Position numbers and translations under genes: made by a program. The notes below the pieces were generated by a model. It saw only the letters and a list, made by a program, of their open reading frames with translations, had not been told where the DNA came from and ran no database searches. This document shows positions 8,119 through 16,249 of a DNA stretch of 64,000 nucleotides, in pieces. Each line of letters starts with the position of its first letter. The first letter of the stretch is position 1. The stretch comes from Fervidicoccaceae archaeon (GTDB lineage: Archaea; Thermoproteota; Thermoprotei_A; Sulfolobales; Fervidicoccaceae). Location of the stretch: assembly GCA_038734945.1 (NCBI GenBank), contig JAVYOA010000003.1:16907-80906 (forward strand), given 5' to 3'.

Positions 8119-9342
8119 TTAGGATGAAGGTGTGCTTCCTCTCATCTCGAGAAAAGCTTCTTTCAGGAGGTGCATTCCATTTACTATTTCCTTCTCTGTT
8201 GGATAGCTAAAGTTAAGCCTCATAGTATTGGTGCCACTTCCATCATGGAAGAATGCTTCTCCTGGAACGAAGACTACTCCTTTCTTCATTGATATCTTAA
8301 GAAGATCTCTAGTGTTTATCTTATTATTGAACGACATCATCAAAAAAAGCCCTCCTCTTGGCTTGGTCCACGTTCCGTAATTGCTGAAATTTTCCTCCAG
8401 AGAGGATAGCATCATGTCCCTCTTTCTTCTGTACACGGGAAGGGACTCGGTTAAAAATTCTTTGTAGATCTTTCTCTTGATCCATTCTATAGCTATGAAT
8501 TGGGAGAGGGTAGAAGTATGCAGATCTGCCACCTGCTTCACGAGCTCGAGTGCCTCAATCAGAGGACGCTCAGCCATTATCCACCCAATTCTCAGACCTG
8601 GGGAGAGTATCTTGCTCAGAGTGCTCATGTAAATTACCCTTCCCTCCTGATCCAAGCTCTTTATTGGCTTCATTGGCTCTCCCTCAAATGTGATTAGATT
8701 GTAGGGATCATCCTCGTATATGAGGAAATCATACTTTACAGCAAGCTCATATAGATGCTTCCTTCTATCCTCAGGAATTGTTGTTCCAGCTGGATTGTGA
8801 TTGGAAGGTATTGTGTAGAGTAATTTGACCTTCTTTCCCTGGGAATATATCTCCCGCAACAAAGATTCCAGCTCATATGTGTTGAGACCATTTGAATCTT
8901 GATTAACTCCGTATATAATGGGCTTTCTTGGTCTGAAGGAATTCAGTGCTGCTAAGTATGTGGGTTTTTCTACTATTATTATGTCCCCTGGATTAATGAG
9001 AGCTCTCGCTGTTAAGTCAAGACCCTGCTGGCTTCCGGTAAGAATTATTAGATCATCATATTCTTTTCCTTCTAACTTATACTCCAGTTTCATTAAGTCC
9101 TTCAGAGCATCGATTAGCTGAGAGATTCCTTTTGTTGGAGCGTACTGCATCGCCTTCTGAAAGTTAATTATAAGAGTTTCTTCAAGCAGTTCGATTGCCT
9201 TCTTGAAAGGGAAAAGGCTGAAGTCTGGAAGTCCGCCTCCGAAGCTTATCACTTTCTTCTGTTCAGTGACTTTGAGAAGCTCTCTGACATCGCTTTGCCT
9301 GTACAACTTCAATTCATCGCTAAAGAAATTCGAGATTAGCAT
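8119..9342 (-). CDS. Class I/II PLP aminotransferase (LysN/aminoadipate type)
   Basis: PLP-dependent aminotransferase of fold type I in the MocR/LysN-like branch, which covers 2-aminoadipate, aromatic and branched-chain substrates. Seen: GSQQGLDL (phosphate contact, about residue 103), IPSNHNPAG, YEDDPY and the Schiff-base lysine K244 in STLSKILSPGLRIGW. The length of about 407 is usual. ATG at 9342 is preceded by GAGGGG, so the longer reading from 9390 is rejected. The substrate cannot be read from sequence; lysine/arginine pathway or aromatic transamination are both plausible. It is divergent from the nuclease gene, with 276 AT-rich bases between. Confidence 0.85.
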   Translation of the reverse strand: MLISNFFSDELKLYRQSDVRELLKVTEQKKVISFGGGLPDFSLFPFKKAIELLEETLIINFQKAMQYAPTKGISQLIDALKDLMKLEYKLEGKEYDDLIILTGSQQGLDLTARALINPGDIIIVEKPTYLAALNSFRPRKPIIYGVNQDSNGLNTYELESLLREIYSQGKKVKLLYTIPSNHNPAGTTIPEDRRKHLYELAVKYDFLIYEDDPYNLITFEGEPMKPIKSLDQEGRVIYMSTLSKILSPGLRIGWIMAERPLIEALELVKQVADLHTSTLSQFIAIEWIKRKIYKEFLTESLPVYRRKRDMMLSSLEENFSNYGTWTKPRGGLFLMMSFNNKINTRDLLKISMKKGVVFVPGEAFFHDGSGTNTMRLNFSYPTEKEIVNGMHLLKEAFLEMRGSTPSS

Positions 9343-9618
9343 AATTTCCCCTCTATAAAAATTAATAGTTTTATATCTATTTAAATGCATCTGTATTTTT
9401 TGAATTATATAATAAAAAATTAGAATTAGTCAAATAAGTCTCAAGATCTATGCGTTTTTTAAATAAACAATTTCATTTGTCTTATGTAATAAGTTCAATA
9501 TTGGATCATCCTCATCTGCTCTGTTGAGAGAATTTGAGAGCAAAAAATATTAAAGTTCAACCCTTCTGAATTCTTTACAGCTTATTTCAATTTTTCCAAA
9601 TATGTAAAGGGGATTCTA

Positions 9619-10320
9619 TTGCCTATATCTATAGAGAGCTTGGTTGAATTCCTCTTACAAGAAGAGTCTGTATCCATAGACTACTTGGAGAAATTGCTTA
9701 CTGCAAATAGAATGCAAGTTACTTCTGCACTTAAAGGACTTGAAGGTGTGAAAGTAGAAGGTGAAAGAGTGATAGTTACAAGCAAGGTTTGGCTCGCTAT
9801 CTCTGCTATCAAGAAGGGGGCAAGAGCAAAAGCTATATCGAAGAATCTCAGCTGGAAGGAGTTCGAAGAAGAGGTTGCGAGGATATTTGAAGAAGCAGGC
9901 TTTGCTGTGGAAAAAAACTTTAGGACTTTTAGACCGAATAGGACTGAGACCGACGTCCTAGCAGTAAGGGGAAATGTGGTTATTGCTGTGGACTGCAAGC
10001 ACTGGAAGCTCTCTGGACCTGGTCCTTCAAGCTATTCCATCGCTGCTCTTAATCACCTTGAGAGAGCTAAAAAGCTTATAAAAAGTCCAGATTTTCGAGC
10101 TTGGGTTTTCAAAAATGCACTGAGTGAAAGAAACATACGAATAGTTCCTGTGTTAATAACCCTCGCTGAAAAGGCAAAGGGAAAACAATCAGGAGTTCTT
10201 GTTATTCCGATTGCATATCTCCAGGAAGCTCTACATCAGCTTGATGAAATTCTTTTGGATTCCGAGGTGCTAACAATAGAGGGGAGCCTATCGTCCTCCA
10301 ATAAAAAGAGCTTGGGTTGA
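9619..10320 (+). CDS. PD-(D/E)XK nuclease-like protein with N-terminal winged helix
   Basis: A 233-residue protein in two parts. Residues about 1-70 look like a helix-turn-helix domain (short helices, then KVEGERVIVTS wing). Residues 78-200 follow the Mrr/Holliday-resolvase-like nuclease pattern: WKEFEEEVARIFEEAGFAVE helix, then D112 in ETDVLAV and DCK (D125, K127). The usual ExK is DxK here. The TTG start has AAAGGGG 7 nt upstream. It lies 37 bp before thyX on the same strand, so DNA repair or nucleotide metabolism is a reasonable context. There is no methylase nearby, so it is not an obvious restriction system. Function is inferred from fold only. Confidence 0.65.
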   Translation: MPISIESLVEFLLQEESVSIDYLEKLLTANRMQVTSALKGLEGVKVEGERVIVTSKVWLAISAIKKGARAKAISKNLSWKEFEEEVARIFEEAGFAVEKNFRTFRPNRTETDVLAVRGNVVIAVDCKHWKLSGPGPSSYSIAALNHLERAKKLIKSPDFRAWVFKNALSERNIRIVPVLITLAEKAKGKQSGVLVIPIAYLQEALHQLDEILLDSEVLTIEGSLSSSNKKSLG

Positions 10321-10357
10321 AAATGCTCATCTAGAGCAACAAAATGGTGAAAATTGA

Positions 10358-11173
10358 ATGAAAGTGAGCATAATTTCATACACAGATGAATGCGAACTGA
10401 TTGTAGCCTCAGCTGGAAAAGCAACAATATCTGGCAAGAGTGCCGAGGAAATAATGGGCTCTATGAGTAGTGAAGCAGTTGAAAGATGGATCAGAGAAAT
10501 AATTACTAGGGATCATGGAAGTGTTCTTGAGCACTGTGTTTACACATTCTCTGTGGAAGGCATATCTAGAGTTGCTTCTCATCAATTGGTTCGTCATAGG
10601 ATAGCGAGCTACTCTCAGCTCAGTCAAAGGTACAGAAAAATTGAGGAGGAAATTTTCGATGTTGTAGTTCCACCAAGCGTCAGGAAAATGGGAAAACAAG
10701 CTGAGAGCTTTTTCAGAGAATATGCTGACGAAGCATTCAAGCGCTACAGAGATCTTATTTCGCATGGGATTCCACCCGAAGATGCTAGATACATCCTTCC
10801 GCAGGCAGTTACAACTAAGCTGATTATAACAATGAATGCTAGAGAGATCATGCACTTCTTATCGTTAAGGCTTTGCTCCAGAGCTCAATGGGAGCTTAGA
10901 TCGATTGCCTGGTGCCTGTTGAGAAAGCTCTTGAAACTGCATCCCAATATATGGAAATGGGCAGGTCCTAGATGTGTGATGATAGAGAATGTGATCAAAA
11001 GCTCTCCTCAGCCAATTATAGAAAAAATTCTGGCTGACGAAGATGTAGACTACTCATTTGTTTCACAGAAGTGCCCAGAGGGTATACCAAGAGAAAAAAT
11101 TGCCAAATGCATACTCAACGGAAAAAGAGATGTTTGGGAAATTATCAAAAACTGCGAACAATCTGAAATTTAA
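10358..11173 (+). CDS. thyX: Flavin-dependent thymidylate synthase ThyX
   Basis: Makes dTMP from dUMP using methylene-tetrahydrofolate-type donor, FAD and NADPH. The ThyX signature RHRx7S is at residues 79-89 (RHRIASYSQLS, then QRY), and the region LPQAVTTKLIITMNAREIMHFLSLR carries further flavin and substrate contacts. At 271 residues it is longer than the core (about 220): the last 45 residues hold extra cysteines (KCPEG, AKCILNG) and may be a lineage-specific tail. Its end overlaps the convergent unknown gene by 29 bp. It probably forms an operon with the upstream nuclease-like gene. Confidence 0.93.
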   Translation: MKVSIISYTDECELIVASAGKATISGKSAEEIMGSMSSEAVERWIREIITRDHGSVLEHCVYTFSVEGISRVASHQLVRHRIASYSQLSQRYRKIEEEIFDVVVPPSVRKMGKQAESFFREYADEAFKRYRDLISHGIPPEDARYILPQAVTTKLIITMNAREIMHFLSLRLCSRAQWELRSIAWCLLRKLLKLHPNIWKWAGPRCVMIENVIKSSPQPIIEKILADEDVDYSFVSQKCPEGIPREKIAKCILNGKRDVWEIIKNCEQSEI

Positions 11174-11822
11174 CACTATCAGAGTCTATGAGCATTTCCA
11201 ATGGTGAAGAGGGGGGATTTGAGAAGCTCAATTTAATTAAGGCAAGCTCTCTTCCTCTCGTCTTCTCATTGACCCTCAAAACATAGATGGCATCACTGTA
11301 GTACTTTAGAAGTCTCGCTTCTTTTTTCTCCATAAGAGCAATATCAATGAATATGTTCACAGTTGCACTTCTCCTGCCGGTGGTCTTAATTTTCTTGAGT
11401 AAAGCAGCCAATTTCTCCAGGAATTCCAGCTCATTTTCTCTCAAGTGAGGGATGAAAAGATAGAGATGATTTGAACTTCTATAATACAGGTCTACTGCTC
11501 TCAGAAGCTCTTCCGTTGCCTCATATGTTCTGAAATGAATGTTTGGGGATTCGTTTATTATGAATCTGAACCTTGAAGTAAGAGGAGTTGGAATGACTGA
11601 ACTGCTTATTATGCCTTGAAAGTCATATTGAAATGTTCCAACAAATATATCCTTATCAGGTTCAAGCTCGCTTCTCGACAGAACTAAGTAGAGAAAGAGG
11701 GCCTCTGGGTTAGCAATTGGATCTACAGCATAAATGTTGAGGGAAATTGGGGGATAGTATATCCTCATTTCGCGAAGAAGCCCTATTTCTGGCTGATTGA
11801 TTCTCAGCTCCTCTTCTTTCAT
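11145..11822 (-). CDS. Unknown protein, possibly RecA/KaiC-like remnant fold
   Basis: A 225-residue soluble protein with no family I can name. The strands and helices in LYLFIPHLRENELEFLEKL and NIFIDIALMEKKEARLLKYYSDAIYVLRV recall the C-terminal half of RadA/KaiC-type ATPases (Walker B strand plus following strand), but I see no Walker A P-loop, so an inactive paralogue is the most I can suggest. The ATG lies beside the sequence TTTCAGG rather than a strong ribosome site. It ends 29 bp inside thyX (convergent). It is separated from the UspA gene by 67 bp on the other side. Confidence 0.55.
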   Translation of the reverse strand: MKEEELRINQPEIGLLREMRIYYPPISLNIYAVDPIANPEALFLYLVLSRSELEPDKDIFVGTFQYDFQGIISSSVIPTPLTSRFRFIINESPNIHFRTYEATEELLRAVDLYYRSSNHLYLFIPHLRENELEFLEKLAALLKKIKTTGRRSATVNIFIDIALMEKKEARLLKYYSDAIYVLRVNEKTRGRELALIKLSFSNPPSSPLEMLIDSDSVKFQIVRSF

Positions 11823-11889
11823 TTTTCAGGTCACCGATGAAGGGGTAACCAGCTTATATATTATCTCTTCCCTTTCAAGCAAATTTACC

Positions 11890-12354
11890 TCAGTCCTCTT
11901 TCTCCGTATACGGCGTTATCAGCACATCTCTATTATGAACTAAATTCAGGACTGTCTGACTTACGCTTCCTACCAGCACTCTCTCCAATATCCCCTTTTT
12001 GCTCTTTCTCCCCATAACAATGAGCTCCGCTCCCTCTTCCTCGGCAACTTTGACAATTTCATTTGCCGGAAGTCCTGTACGAAGAATGTACCTCACTTTT
12101 TCCAATTTCAGAGAATCAATGTATCTCTTAGCCTTCTCAATTATTTTTTGGGCAATCTCTCTCTGCTTGGTAACTACTTCGGGCGGAATCGGCTCTCCAT
12201 AGAATACCTCTATTGGTTCGATAACTGTCACAACAAGAAGCTCGGCATCAAATCTCTTTGCTATTTCACAGGCTCTATCAAGAGCTAGCTTAGATGATGG
12301 GCTACCATCATATGCTAGTAGTATTTTAGAATACAAAGCTATCTCCTCTTCCAC
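11890..12354 (-). CDS. Universal stress protein, UspA family
   Basis: Single UspA domain, 154 residues, cytoplasmic. The ATP-binding pattern G-x2-G-x9-G(S/T) is visible as MGRKSKKGILERVLVGSVSQ near the C-terminus, with LLAYDGSPSSKLAL at the first strand, so it should be the ATP-binding subtype. The role is stress response or nucleotide-dependent signalling, with no specific partner visible. It is a single gene on the minus strand between the RecA-like unknown and the Lrp regulator. Confidence 0.88.
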   Translation of the reverse strand: MEEEIALYSKILLAYDGSPSSKLALDRACEIAKRFDAELLVVTVIEPIEVFYGEPIPPEVVTKQREIAQKIIEKAKRYIDSLKLEKVRYILRTGLPANEIVKVAEEEGAELIVMGRKSKKGILERVLVGSVSQTVLNLVHNRDVLITPYTEKED

Positions 12355-12435
12355 TATTTTTTATAGAGATCATTTAGCTTTAGCTATCATATTAAGCTTT
12401 CCATTTTGATGAAAATTAAAAGGCTCTGTTGGAAG

Positions 12436-12855
12436 CTAATATGATTTCAAAACCATTACAGTAACTGTCGATGTTACTGTCTGTATTTCTCTGATTTTAT
12501 CAACTGCATCGTTCAAAACTTCCACAGTTGGTGCTGAGACGAGAGCCACTAGGTCATAATCTCCAGCTACTTCATAGACTTTATCAACATAGGGAAGTTT
12601 AGAGATGATATCTGCTGTTTCAGCTGTTCTAACCTTAGCTGTTGTTTTGATGAATATGAGCGCTTTAACTTCTGCCCTCGCACTTAGCTCTATTGTGAAT
12701 TTAGAAATTATGCCTTCTCTCACAAGTCTATCTATCCTCTTCTTTACAGCAGTCTTGCTTATACCAAGTTCCTTTGCAATGCTGCTTAGAGAGGCTCTTG
12801 CATTCGCTCTCAATATCTTGATGATTTTATCATCAACTTCGTCCAAATCATTCAA
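12436..12855 (-). CDS. Lrp/AsnC family transcription regulator
   Basis: A 139-residue feast/famine regulator. N-terminal helix-turn-helix (about residues 4-50, LSSIAKELGISKTAVKKRIDRL) is followed by a RAM ligand-binding domain (ALIFIKTTAKV, VAGDYDLVALV). The TTG start has GGGGGAG 5 nt upstream. An imperfect palindrome sits just upstream of its TATA-like element in the region shared with the divergent aIF1 gene, which suggests autoregulation. Ligand unknown; amino acids are usual for the family. Confidence 0.9.
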   Translation of the reverse strand: MNDLDEVDDKIIKILRANARASLSSIAKELGISKTAVKKRIDRLVREGIISKFTIELSARAEVKALIFIKTTAKVRTAETADIISKLPYVDKVYEVAGDYDLVALVSAPTVEVLNDAVDKIREIQTVTSTVTVMVLKSY

Positions 12856-12905
12856 GAAATCTCCCCCTCTTAAAGAGTTTTTGAGAAGTAAGCTTTATTT
12901 ATTTG

Positions 12906-12921
12906 GTATGCATTCGAATAC
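12906..12921. promoter_or_regulatory. Imperfect palindrome, candidate Lrp operator
   Basis: GTATGCATTCGAATAC has matching GTAT/ATAC ends and contains two small palindromes, ATGCAT and TTCGAA. It lies between the divergent lrp-like and aIF1 genes, just upstream of the lrp TATA-like stretch (CAAATAAATAAAGC on the minus strand). An operator role is inference. Confidence 0.3.
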
Positions 12922-12961
12922 ACTTGGGGAATAAATAACCAATCCAAGGGTTGCTAATCAG

Positions 12962-13276
12962 ATGGCGGAAAAAGATATTGAATCCCTATGTGGAGGTCTT
13001 CCTCCAGAGCTTTGTGAGCAGCTTGTTAGGGAGCAGCAGCTTATAAAGATTAGGCTCGAAAAAAGAAAGTTCGGCAAGGAAGTCACGATAATAGAGGGAA
13101 TAGATGAGAGAGATGTTGATATCAAGAAGCTGGCATCTCAGCTCAAATCAAAGCTTGCCACAGGGGGAACGGTAAAAAATGGAAAAATTGAGCTCCAGGG
13201 AGATCATAGAGGAGTACTTAGAGATTTGCTAGTAGAACTAGGCTTCCCCCCAGACAATATAGTTGTACTGAGCTAG
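12962..13276 (+). CDS. Translation initiation factor aIF1 (SUI1 family)
   Basis: Archaeal homologue of eIF1/SUI1, which binds the small ribosomal subunit and monitors start-codon selection. The 104-residue length is normal. Core features seen are [43 protein letters not shown], the conserved SUI1 beta-sheet and GGT-x-K loop, split here across residues about 40-85. The N-terminus has [12 protein letters not shown] with two cysteines in a crenarchaeal-type segment. ATG at 12962 has no strong ribosome site, so it may be leaderless. Confidence 0.93.
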   Translation: MAEKDIESLCGGLPPELCEQLVREQQLIKIRLEKRKFGKEVTIIEGIDERDVDIKKLASQLKSKLATGGTVKNGKIELQGDHRGVLRDLLVELGFPPDNIVVLS

Positions 13277-13309
13277 AGACAGCAGTGCTTCCAATATTGA
13301 GCTGCTTAA

Positions 13310-13346
13310 GAAAAATTTATAAAGGAGAAAGAGAAAAATTTATAAA
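13310..13346 (+). promoter_or_regulatory. Duplicated BRE/TATA promoter of TFB
   Basis: The 14-mer GAAAAATTTATAAA occurs twice, at 13310-13323 and 13333-13346, with a 23-bp period. Each copy has a purine-rich BRE and a TATA core. Transcription from the second would begin near 13370 and leave a leader of about 35 nt before the TFB start. Two promoters, or a promoter plus a second TFB/TBP site for self-regulation, are both possible. Confidence 0.6.
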
Positions 13347-13384
13347 CGATTTTTTAATTTCAATTAAAAAATAAATCGCCGGGC

Positions 13385-13406
13385 TTCTACCGGTGAAGCA
13401 ATAGCA
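13385..13406 (+). repeat. CCGG-centred palindrome plus GCAATAGCA, copy 1
   Basis: TTCTACCGGTGAA (a palindrome apart from one extra T) is followed directly by GCAATAGCA, whose last A begins the TFB ATG. The same arrangement occurs at 31199-31219. GGTGA inside it can serve as ribosome site for TFB, and GCTTC/GAAGC could pair as a hairpin in the leader. Confidence 0.4.
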
Positions 13407-14365
13407 TGTCTGAAAAAACTTCTAAGGAATCCAGCGAAGAATCAAAGAAGGAATCCAAGAAGGAAGAGCTTCCTTGTCCACCAGAAGCGATTGTATTTGA
13501 CCAGGAGCGGGGAGAGTACATCTGTACTACCACTGGAGAAGTTCTAGAGGAAAAGCTAGTTAATCAGGGTCCAGAGTGGAGGGCCTTTACACCTGAGGAA
13601 AAGGAAAAAAGGGCCAGAATAGGTGGTCCTCTTTCTCCCACTGTCCATGATAGAGGATTGACCACACTCATTGATTGGAGGGATAGAGACGCCAGCGGAA
13701 AGAAGCTTGAACCTAAAAAGAGACTGGAGTTTCTAAGATATAGAAAGTGGCAGATTAGGAGCAGGATTCAGTCTAGCATTGATAGAAACCTTGCCCAAGC
13801 TATGAACGAGCTGAACAGAATCTCCAATCAGCTTCACCTCAATAGAGCTGTCAGAGAGGAAGCGGCAATAATTTACAGAAAGGCAGTTGAGAAAGGTCTC
13901 GTGCGTGGAAGAAGCATTGAAAGTGTTGTTGCTGCATCTGTTTATGTTGCCTGTAGGCTCAAAAAGCTCCCCAGAACGCTTGATGAAATAGCGCAACACA
14001 CGAGAGCTAACAGAAAGGAAATAGCTAGGTGCTACAGACTTCTGGTAAAGGAGCTGCAAATAAAGGTTCCAATAGTTGATCCTATAGATTATATTCCTAG
14101 GATGGGGAGTCTTTTAGATCTGAGCGGAAAGGCAATGAATATAGCAGCGAAGATAGTGAAGGCAGCTAAGCAAAAAGCCTTAACAGCAGGAAAAGATCCA
14201 ACTGGGCTGGCGGCTGCAGCAATTTACATAGCAACGTTGCTGGAAAATGAGAGAAGAACTCAGAAAGAAATAGCAAACATAGCTGGAGTCACGGAAGTAA
14301 CTGTGAGGAATAGGTATAAAGAGCTCGTAAGTGAGCTGGACCTAGATATTCCTGAAGAAGAGTAA
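13406..14365 (+). CDS. tfb: Transcription initiation factor B (TFB)
   Basis: Archaeal TFIIB, which bridges TBP-DNA and RNA polymerase. Order: a Lys/Ser/Glu-rich start (residues 1-22), zinc ribbon remnant CPPEA...CTTTG (about 24-50), B-reader/linker with [21 protein letters not shown], then two cyclin repeats (about 115-205 and 220-315) with the C-terminal recognition helix [13 protein letters not shown]. Two of the four zinc ligands are replaced, which is normal in crenarchaeal TFBs. 319 residues is usual. GGTGA is 9 nt upstream of the ATG. The doubled TATA element upstream suggests strong or self-regulated expression. Confidence 0.95.
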   Translation: MSEKTSKESSEESKKESKKEELPCPPEAIVFDQERGEYICTTTGEVLEEKLVNQGPEWRAFTPEEKEKRARIGGPLSPTVHDRGLTTLIDWRDRDASGKKLEPKKRLEFLRYRKWQIRSRIQSSIDRNLAQAMNELNRISNQLHLNRAVREEAAIIYRKAVEKGLVRGRSIESVVAASVYVACRLKKLPRTLDEIAQHTRANRKEIARCYRLLVKELQIKVPIVDPIDYIPRMGSLLDLSGKAMNIAAKIVKAAKQKALTAGKDPTGLAAAAIYIATLLENERRTQKEIANIAGVTEVTVRNRYKELVSELDLDIPEEE

Positions 14366-14424
14366 AAGAGTTTTTTAAAAACAATGCTTTTTACAAAAAA
14401 GAAAAAAAGTCAATTTGAGAGTAT
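14366..14424. terminator. Convergent terminator region with T-runs on both strands
   Basis: Between the TFB stop and the NCS1 permease stop, the plus strand has GTTTTTTAAA soon after TFB, while the minus strand has long T-runs (C-broken) after the permease. Such U-tract terminators are usual in archaea. No hairpin is needed or seen. Confidence 0.4.
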
Positions 14425-15864
14425 TTATTTTGTTTTCTTTTCTGGTAGAGCATATGTTTTGAAAGCCAGCGAGAGTATTGAGTACAGCAGCAGTGAAATG
14501 AAGAAGCCATAGTACCAAGCTAGCTCTTCTCCAGGAACTGGTATTCCATAATAGAACTGAAGCGTTCCTCTAGCCCATGAGATGATGTACTCTCCCAAAA
14601 TGCCTAGCAAGAATGAACCTACTCCCATCCAGTTTATACCAGAGCTGTACCAGTACTTACCTTGCGGGCCTATATTATAGAGCTCATCCAGTAGGTACTC
14701 CCTTTTCCTTATGACCCAAAAGTCAATTACCATGATTCCAGCGATGGGACCCAGCCACATGCTATAGTACCAATTGAAGTTTGTTAGATAGTTGGCAACA
14801 TCGAGGGACTGCTTCCAGTAGACTATACTGTATGGTCCTATGACAAGCCATCCAAGAACGGTTGCAATAGTGAGAGATTTAACCCACCCCAGTCTTGTTA
14901 ATCTGATTATTGCGTTAGTTGCTGCAGGAACATCTCCAGTGAGGTTTGTGCTAGCTGTTGCCATAAAAGCAAAAACTAGGCCAAAGAAGGCAACTCCAGC
15001 AGAGGGTGTATATTTTGCTATAATGTCAATAGGACTATAGGTTCCTCCAGTTAGCGTGGTAGCTATGAATCCGAGAGCTGTTCCAACGACCTGTGGAGCT
15101 ATTAATCCTAGAATATGCCCAGAGATCAGGCTCTTGGTTCCCTTGTTCCATCTGCATATGTCACTCACGTTCAATGCTATGGTTCCCCACCAGGCCGTTT
15201 GCACAGCAACTGCCAGGAAGAAGCTATTGCTTATCCAGGGGACTCCACCCTGAGTCCATGAGGGCATCTTTCCTGGCAGGTTTGGAAGACCAGCCATGTA
15301 GTAAGTGAACCATGCAAAGAATATGAGGAGTAGGGGTCCTGCCAGCGTATCAAAGTACTTTATTCCTGTGATCCTGAAATAACCGAAGGTCCAAACAAGC
15401 AGCAAGTAGAATATGAACGTATACGGCGTGTAGAGTAGTCCATTGGCAATAATCCAGTCCGATGGCTTCCCCAAGAGTACTAAGATCATCTCCGTCATTG
15501 CCCAAGCAGCTATGTAGCCGTCAACGCCATACCAGAATATGCTCACGATGGCTCTAACGAGCATTGGGAGTATGGAACCTCTGTAGCCGAATGCTGGTCG
15601 AAGCTGAACCGGGAATGGTATTCCATATTTGATTCCAACATATCCGTTGAAGTACATAACTAATGCTATAACGGTGTTTCCAATGAAGGCTGCTACTACT
15701 GTCTGCAGTAAATTAAGTCCAAGGATCTGGCTAATCCATCCTAGAAAGAATATGGATGTTGTTATTGCCATAGAGAGTATCATTAGAACGTACTGCCATC
15801 CTGTAGTGCTCCTCTTGTCAGATGGGATTGGAAGAAGGTCGGGATGGTCTTTGTAACTACTCAT
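14425..15864 (-). CDS. NCS1 nucleobase:cation symporter-like permease
   Basis: A 479-residue membrane protein with about twelve hydrophobic segments, of the nucleobase-cation-symport-1 family (uracil, cytosine, allantoin, hydantoin or thiamine permeases). Family features seen: GNTVIALVMYFNGYVGIKYGIPFPVQLRPAFGYRG region (split over residues about 60-96), with the RPAFGYRGS loop, and ALNVSDICRWNKG mid-protein. Neighbours give no catabolic genes for any nucleobase, so the substrate is open. It is transcribed alone, convergent with TFB and divergent from tRNA-Pro. The ATG at 15864 lies just downstream of AAAAGGTGG. Confidence 0.85.
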   Translation of the reverse strand: MSSYKDHPDLLPIPSDKRSTTGWQYVLMILSMAITTSIFFLGWISQILGLNLLQTVVAAFIGNTVIALVMYFNGYVGIKYGIPFPVQLRPAFGYRGSILPMLVRAIVSIFWYGVDGYIAAWAMTEMILVLLGKPSDWIIANGLLYTPYTFIFYLLLVWTFGYFRITGIKYFDTLAGPLLLIFFAWFTYYMAGLPNLPGKMPSWTQGGVPWISNSFFLAVAVQTAWWGTIALNVSDICRWNKGTKSLISGHILGLIAPQVVGTALGFIATTLTGGTYSPIDIIAKYTPSAGVAFFGLVFAFMATASTNLTGDVPAATNAIIRLTRLGWVKSLTIATVLGWLVIGPYSIVYWKQSLDVANYLTNFNWYYSMWLGPIAGIMVIDFWVIRKREYLLDELYNIGPQGKYWYSSGINWMGVGSFLLGILGEYIISWARGTLQFYYGIPVPGEELAWYYGFFISLLLYSILSLAFKTYALPEKKTK

Positions 15865-15980
15865 TAAACCACCTTTTCATTTTAATTGTTATTTGTTAAA
15901 ATTATATTAAAATTTTTCTTCAATAATATTTAAATTTTTATGTGCTAGTTAGAGATGATATTCAAGTTAAAAGCAATTTT

Positions 15981-15987
15981 TTAAAAG
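15981..15987 (+). promoter_or_regulatory. TATA box of tRNA-Pro
   Basis: TTAAAAG within a T/A-rich run, beginning 34 nt before the first base of tRNA-Pro. The same heptamer lies 33 nt before the tRNA-Gln half. Confidence 0.5.
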
Positions 15988-16014
15988 GGGAAAAGATTCT
16001 TATTATAAGTGTGC

Positions 16015-16088
16015 GGGGCCGTAGTCTAGCTTGGTAGGATGCGAGGCTTGGGCCCTCGTGGTCCGGGGTTCAAATCCCCGCGGCCCCA
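16015..16088 (+). tRNA. tRNA-Pro (anticodon UGG)
   Basis: A full cloverleaf can be drawn: acceptor GGGGCCG pairs with CGGCCCC, the D-arm is GTCT/GGAT-like, the anticodon stem CGAGG/CCTCG encloses the loop CTTGGGC (anticodon TGG), and the T-arm CGGGG TTCAAAT CCCCG is perfect. The discriminator is A at 16088 and the next bases are CCA (16089-16091), so CCA appears to be encoded. There is no intron. Confidence 0.95.
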
Positions 16089-16249
16089 CCACGATGTTTT
16101 CCTTCATGCTCAAATCCAAGGCATTCTCTATACAATTTCCGAAGAAGCAATGGACTTAGCTTTATTTTTCCTAGAGAAAAACAATTATTAAGTATAATGT
16201 AAGTTCTTCCATATGACCTTGGAGAAAGGAGGTAAAAGAGGTATCTGCA

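Noticed and set aside
13475..13560. TFB zinc ribbon lacking two of four cysteines (CPPEA, CTTTG)
   Set aside because: Looks like a broken motif, but crenarchaeal TFBs such as those of Sulfolobus have the same CPPxx...CxxTG form, so it is normal for the phylum.
16097..16120. T-arm-like TCAAATCC after tRNA-Pro as the missing tRNA-Gln 3' half
   Set aside because: It lacks the paired G-run before it and has no anticodon 3' stem or acceptor strand.
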